In this document: one piece after another, positions 1 to 5,400 of the stretch | Position numbering within the stretch: the stretch's first letter is position 1 | How the letters are laid out: the number at the start of each line of letters is the position of its first letter | Source: Fructobacillus cardui | GTDB lineage: Bacteria; Bacillota; Bacilli; Lactobacillales; Lactobacillaceae | NCBI RefSeq assembly: GCF_023218935.1 | Contig: NZ_JAJIAL010000021.1 | Length of the DNA: 5,400 nt | Reading direction: 5' to 3' (one strand) | Made by a program: the position numbers and the translations under genes | Notes under the pieces: model-generated | The model's input: the letters and a program-made list of their open reading frames with translations, nothing else | Told to the model about the DNA's origin: nothing | The model's database searches: none

Positions 1-118
1 GGCATCGCGTCGTCCTATCCTCGCAGCCAGCGTTCCGGCAACTACTTTCGGCGCTATAGAGCTTAACTTCTGTGTTCGAGATGGGTACAGGTGGTTCCTC
101 TATGCCATCAACACGACA
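1..118 (-). rRNA. rrf: 5S ribosomal RNA
   Basis: Structural RNA of the large subunit central protuberance and last gene of this rrn operon. The reverse complement carries the 5S signatures: loop A GATGGC, the CCATCTCGAACACAGAAGTTAAGCT-type core (complement at about 57-81) and the 3' segment GATAGGACGACG. The termini form helix I: plus-strand bases 1-10 pair with 111-120 over ten positions, with a few G-U pairs. Alignment with Bacillus 5S puts the 5' end near 118 and the 3' end near 1-2, giving about 117 nt, normal for Firmicutes. Ends are uncertain by about 2 nt. The gene appears complete, but any operon terminator lies outside the window. Confidence 0.96.
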
Positions 119-194
119 CCTTTGAGCTTTTACACTCAAAACTAAATAATCTTTACTCTTCTTTTTTCCAAATAAACCTCTACTCATTGACTCT
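119..194 (-). other. 23S-5S intergenic spacer
   Basis: A 76-nt A/T-rich spacer with no tRNA gene. It holds the 3' arm of the 23S processing stem (138-151). It also holds a local hairpin just before the 5S: TTTGAG at 121-126 pairs with CTCAAA at 135-140 around an 8-nt loop. The two structures share bases 138-140, so they cannot both form fully. No internal promoter or terminator is visible. Confidence 0.8.
138..151 (-). other. 3' arm of 23S processing stem
   Basis: The plus-strand segment AAAACTAAATAATC is complementary, with one G-U pair, to the transcript of 3239-3252 before the 23S. This gives 14 uninterrupted pairs that bring the two ends of pre-23S together. A further 7 pairs (UUCUUUU with AAAAGAA) follow after an internal loop. 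Such stems are normal substrates for RNase III-family processing in rrn operons. The pairing is seen directly; the enzyme is inferred. Confidence 0.75.
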
Positions 195-3102
<2,908 letters not shown>

Positions 3103-3110
3103 ACAACTTT

Positions 3111-3137
3111 ATCAGTTGGATCAGTTTTATGAGTTGG
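3111..3137 (-). repeat. three tandem 9-bp repeats before 23S
   Basis: On the plus strand the three units are ATCAGTTGG, ATCAGTTTT and ATGAGTTGG, directly adjacent. Units 1 and 3 differ at one base and units 1 and 2 at two. The array ends 8 bp from the mature 23S 5' end. Unit 1 also forms a small 5-bp hairpin with CAACT at 3104-3108. The role is unknown; it may be slippage-derived spacer sequence. Confidence 0.6.
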
Positions 3138-3177
3138 TCTTTAAAGACCTGCGATTAAACCGTTCTTTTTAAAGAAC
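3136..3177 (-). other. paired hairpins with boxA-like TCTTTAAA cores
   Basis: Two short self-complementary elements sit 12 nt apart: GGTCTTTAAAGACC (3136-3149, perfect palindrome) and, in the transcript, GTTCTTT-AA-AAAGAAC (3162-3177). Both contain a TCTTTAAA core on the transcribed strand, resembling the TCTTTRAA heart of rRNA boxA antitermination elements. In the RNA they would fold as hairpins, which may hide the core. The hairpins are seen directly; the boxA link is inference. Confidence 0.5.
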
Positions 3178-3202
3178 TTGTGTTGTTTCTCGGTTCATTT
3201 AG

Positions 3203-3222
3203 ATGATTCACCTCTGAATCAT
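3203..3222 (-). other. 8-bp spacer hairpin
   Basis: The transcript reads ATGATTCA, loop GAGG, TGAATCAT: a perfect 8-bp stem with a 4-nt loop. No U-tract follows, so it is not an intrinsic terminator. It lies between the 23S stem arm and the TCTTTAAA hairpins and probably helps fold the precursor. Confidence 0.6.
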
Positions 3223-3238
3223 TTTAAAAGAATTTCTT

Positions 3239-3258
3239 GATTATTCAGTTTTCAATGT
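3239..3258 (-). promoter_or_regulatory. boxA-like element and 5' arm of 23S processing stem
   Basis: The transcript reads ACATTGAAAACTGAATAATC. The first 15 bases are identical to the leader copy at 5167-5181, and the TTGAAAACT portion resembles the boxA sequences of Gram-positive rrn operons, which bind NusB/S10 antitermination factors. Bases 3239-3252 also pair with 138-151 downstream of the 23S. Its duplication at the leader and the pre-23S position supports a deliberate element. The antitermination role is inferred from the family. Confidence 0.6.
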
Positions 3259-3263
3259 ACTAG

Positions 3264-3294
3264 CTTTTGGCCAAAAGGCTTTCTTCTGGCCAAT
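3264..3294 (-). other. inverted repeat at tRNA-Ala 3' end
   Basis: CTTTTGGCCAAAAG at 3264-3277 is a perfect palindrome. Its GGCC half can also pair with the GGCC next to the tRNA 3' end (TTGGCC with GGCCAA, 15-nt loop). Two alternative folds are therefore possible just after the tRNA discriminator base. This is likely to matter for tRNA 3' processing, but no terminator U-tract is present. Confidence 0.5.
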
Positions 3295-3366
3295 GGAGAA
3301 TAGCGGGATCGAACCGCTGACCCCCTGCTTGCAAAGCAGGTGCTCTCCCAGCTGAGCTAATCCCCC
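3294..3366 (-). tRNA. tRNA-Ala, anticodon UGC
   Basis: Alanine tRNA co-transcribed with the rRNAs; U34 lets it read GCN codons. The 73-nt cloverleaf is complete. The acceptor GGGGGAT pairs with ATTCTCC (two G-U pairs). The D arm is GCTC...GAGC and the anticodon stem CCTGC/GCAGG encloses TTTGCAA, with the anticodon at complement 3331-3333. The T arm is AGCGG-TTCGATC-CCGCT and the discriminator is A73 at 3294. The bases after A73 are TTG, so CCA is not encoded and must be added by CCA-adding enzyme. It sits 94 nt after the 16S and 191 nt before the 23S, the usual site for tRNA-Ala in lactic acid bacteria. It is the only tRNA in the operon. Confidence 0.98.
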
Positions 3367-5013
<1,647 letters not shown>

Positions 5014-5114
5014 AAAGTTTGAAGATTGCTCTTCGATTAAACTGACTAGTTGCTATCTTTCGATAACGCCTATCCGTTTATTGTTTGTTACGAATTGACT
5101 TCGCAAATTTGTTT

Positions 5115-5137
5115 GTGACTACTTACCAAGTAGCCAC
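5115..5137 (-). other. 10-bp leader hairpin
   Basis: Transcript GUGGCUACUU, loop GGU, AAGUAGUCAC: ten pairs, one of them G-U, with a tight 3-nt loop. It is the strongest local fold in the leader, lying between the 16S stem arm and the 16S. It is not a terminator, because no U run follows. Confidence 0.65.
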
Positions 5138-5144
5138 CGTTACA

Positions 5145-5181
5145 GATTTGTTTGTTCAAAGTTTTGTTCAGTTTTCAATGT
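5145..5181 (-). promoter_or_regulatory. boxA-like element and 5' arm of 16S processing stem
   Basis: The transcript starts ACATTGAAAACTGAA (5181-5167), identical to the pre-23S copy at 3244-3258, and continues into the arm that pairs with 3393-3420 after the 16S. The TTGAAAACT core resembles the Gram-positive boxA used for NusB-dependent rRNA antitermination. It lies only about 20 nt from the predicted P2 start, a typical boxA position. Pairing is seen directly; antitermination is inferred. Confidence 0.65.
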
Positions 5182-5200
5182 GCGATGCCTTGTTGGGCAA

Positions 5201-5241
5201 CTCGTTTAGTTTACCATAGCTGTGAAGCAAAGTCAACAACT
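5201..5241 (-). promoter_or_regulatory. rrn promoter P2
   Basis: Sigma-A-type promoter. The -35 TTGACT is the complement of 5231-5236, the spacer is exactly 17 bp, and the -10 TAAACT is the complement of 5208-5213, with TGG just upstream giving an extended TGn -10. The base at canonical +1 is G (5201), as in Bacillus rRNA promoters whose GTP-initiated start links output to the GTP pool. The flank upstream of the -35 is A/T-rich. It lies 188 nt before the 16S and 78 bp from P1. Confidence 0.82.
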
Positions 5242-5278
5242 AATTTGGAAAGTTATTTGAGCTGCTTTGTTAGGGCAA

Positions 5279-5319
5279 CTTGATTAGTTTATCAGGAATG
5301 CTGAACGATGTCAACAACT
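5279..5319 (-). promoter_or_regulatory. rrn promoter P1
   Basis: Upstream member of the tandem pair. The -35 TTGACA is a consensus match (complement 5309-5314), the spacer is 17 bp, and the -10 TAAACT (complement 5286-5291) is preceded by TGA, again an extended -10. The predicted +1 is G at 5279. The A/T-rich AAAAGTTTTTC stretch upstream (about 5322-5335) could act as an UP element for the alpha subunit. Its start is about 266 nt before the 16S, and its transcript would run through P2. Confidence 0.85.
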
Positions 5320-5400
5320 TTCTGAAAAACTTTTATCAACTGCCGGTCATCCAAGATAACCAGCGCCTCGCTAGAAGCACATTTGCTTCGTAACGAACAA
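5320..5400. other. upstream flank, no gene recognised
   Basis: Eighty-one bases beyond the P1 unit. Minus-strand frames enter from outside the window and stop at different places; one stays open until a TGA within the P1 region and another stops at a TGA near 5338-5340. Neither peptide is recognisable. A 6-bp hairpin GAAGCA-AATG-TGCTTC lies near 5372-5387, without a U-tract. It could be the end of an upstream gene or intergenic sequence. Confidence 0.4.

Larger units (their letters stand above)
3103..3293 (-). other. tRNA-Ala to 23S spacer
   Basis: A 191-nt spacer with no second tRNA; tRNA-Ile, common in other rrn spacers, is absent. In transcript order it holds: an inverted repeat against the tRNA 3' end (TTGGCC/GGCCAA, with the perfect 14-bp palindrome at 3264-3277), a boxA-like element that is also the 5' arm of the 23S stem (3239-3258), and an 8-bp hairpin ATGATTCA-loop-TGAATCAT (3203-3222). 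These are followed by hairpin GTTCTTT-AA-AAAGAAC (3162-3177), the perfect palindrome GGTCTTTAAAGACC (3136-3149), and three 9-bp repeats (3111-3137). No open frame or promoter is supported. Confidence 0.85.
5014..5201 (-). other. rrn leader from P2 start to 16S
   Basis: About 188 nt of A/T-rich transcribed leader without a gene. In transcript order it holds the boxA-like element and 16S stem arm (5145-5181), a 10-bp hairpin with a 3-nt loop (5115-5137), GUUAUC-GAAA-GAUAGC with a GNRA tetraloop (5052-5067), and GAAGA-GCAA-UCUUC, also GNRA (5021-5034), ending 8 nt before the 16S. A 13-bp direct repeat with one mismatch (5104-5116 and 5143-5155) flanks the long hairpin. None has a terminator U-tract. 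The structured leader fits pre-16S processing and early 30S assembly. Confidence 0.75.
5186..5319 (-). repeat. tandem duplication of promoter unit
   Basis: Two units of about 57 bp (5263-5319 and 5186-5241), offset by 78 bp, share AGTTGTTGAC, TAAACTAA, AGTTGCCC and AACAA-GCA blocks in the same order. The -35 to +1 geometry is identical. Similarity extends past the start site to about +18, so the initial transcribed region was duplicated or conserved along with the promoter. The spacers between the blocks have diverged. Confidence 0.75.

Noticed and set aside
3103..3293. A second tRNA (tRNA-Ile) or intrinsic terminator in the 23S spacer
   Set aside because: No cloverleaf or TTCGA T-loop was found apart from tRNA-Ala, and none of the hairpins is followed by a U-tract in the transcribed direction.
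5338..5365. Possible third promoter upstream of P1 (TATCTT or TTGATAAAA-like elements)
   Set aside because: No -35 and -10 pair at 16-18 bp spacing could be found, and the promoter repeat unit does not extend this far.

Overview
This window holds one complete bacterial ribosomal RNA operon, lying entirely on the minus strand. Read in the direction of transcription (high to low coordinates), the order is: tandem promoters P1 and P2 (about 5201-5319), a leader of about 190 nt, 16S rRNA (about 5013-3461), spacer, tRNA-Ala(UGC) (3366-3294), spacer, 23S rRNA (about 3102-195), spacer, and 5S rRNA (about 118-1). I see no protein-coding gene that I can support. The open frames across the window are by-products of rRNA sequence.

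Organism: a low-GC Gram-positive lactic acid bacterium of the Leuconostocaceae. The 16S carries the Leuconostoc-type version of several regions: GTTGTATGGGAAGAAC in the V3 region, ACGTATGTCCCGAGCG after the 530 loop, and the GGGGACCCGC variant before the 920 region. The V1-V2 region and a paired change at normally invariant helix-34 positions do not look like ordinary Leuconostoc. I favour Oenococcus, a genus known for fast-evolving rRNA, but this rests on memory of the family, not on a search.

Layout and logic: P1 and P2 are duplicated promoter units 78 bp apart. Each has a TTGAC-type -35, a 17-bp spacer, a TGn-TAAACT extended -10 and a G at the expected +1. The leader and the first spacer contain complementary arms that bracket the 16S as a long stem. 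A second pair of arms, partly the same sequence, brackets the 23S. These are the expected RNase III-type processing stems that release pre-16S and pre-23S. The tRNA-Ala has no encoded CCA end. The spacers also hold several perfect local hairpins and a three-copy 9-bp repeat next to the 23S 5' end.

The 81 bases beyond the P1 repeat unit (5320-5400) show no recognisable gene. They may be the tail of an upstream gene or simple intergenic DNA. I did not find an undescribed protein or defence system here. The most notable signals are the compensated base-pair change in 16S helix 34, the duplicated G-initiating promoters, and the mutually exclusive pairings around the 23S 3' end and 5S.
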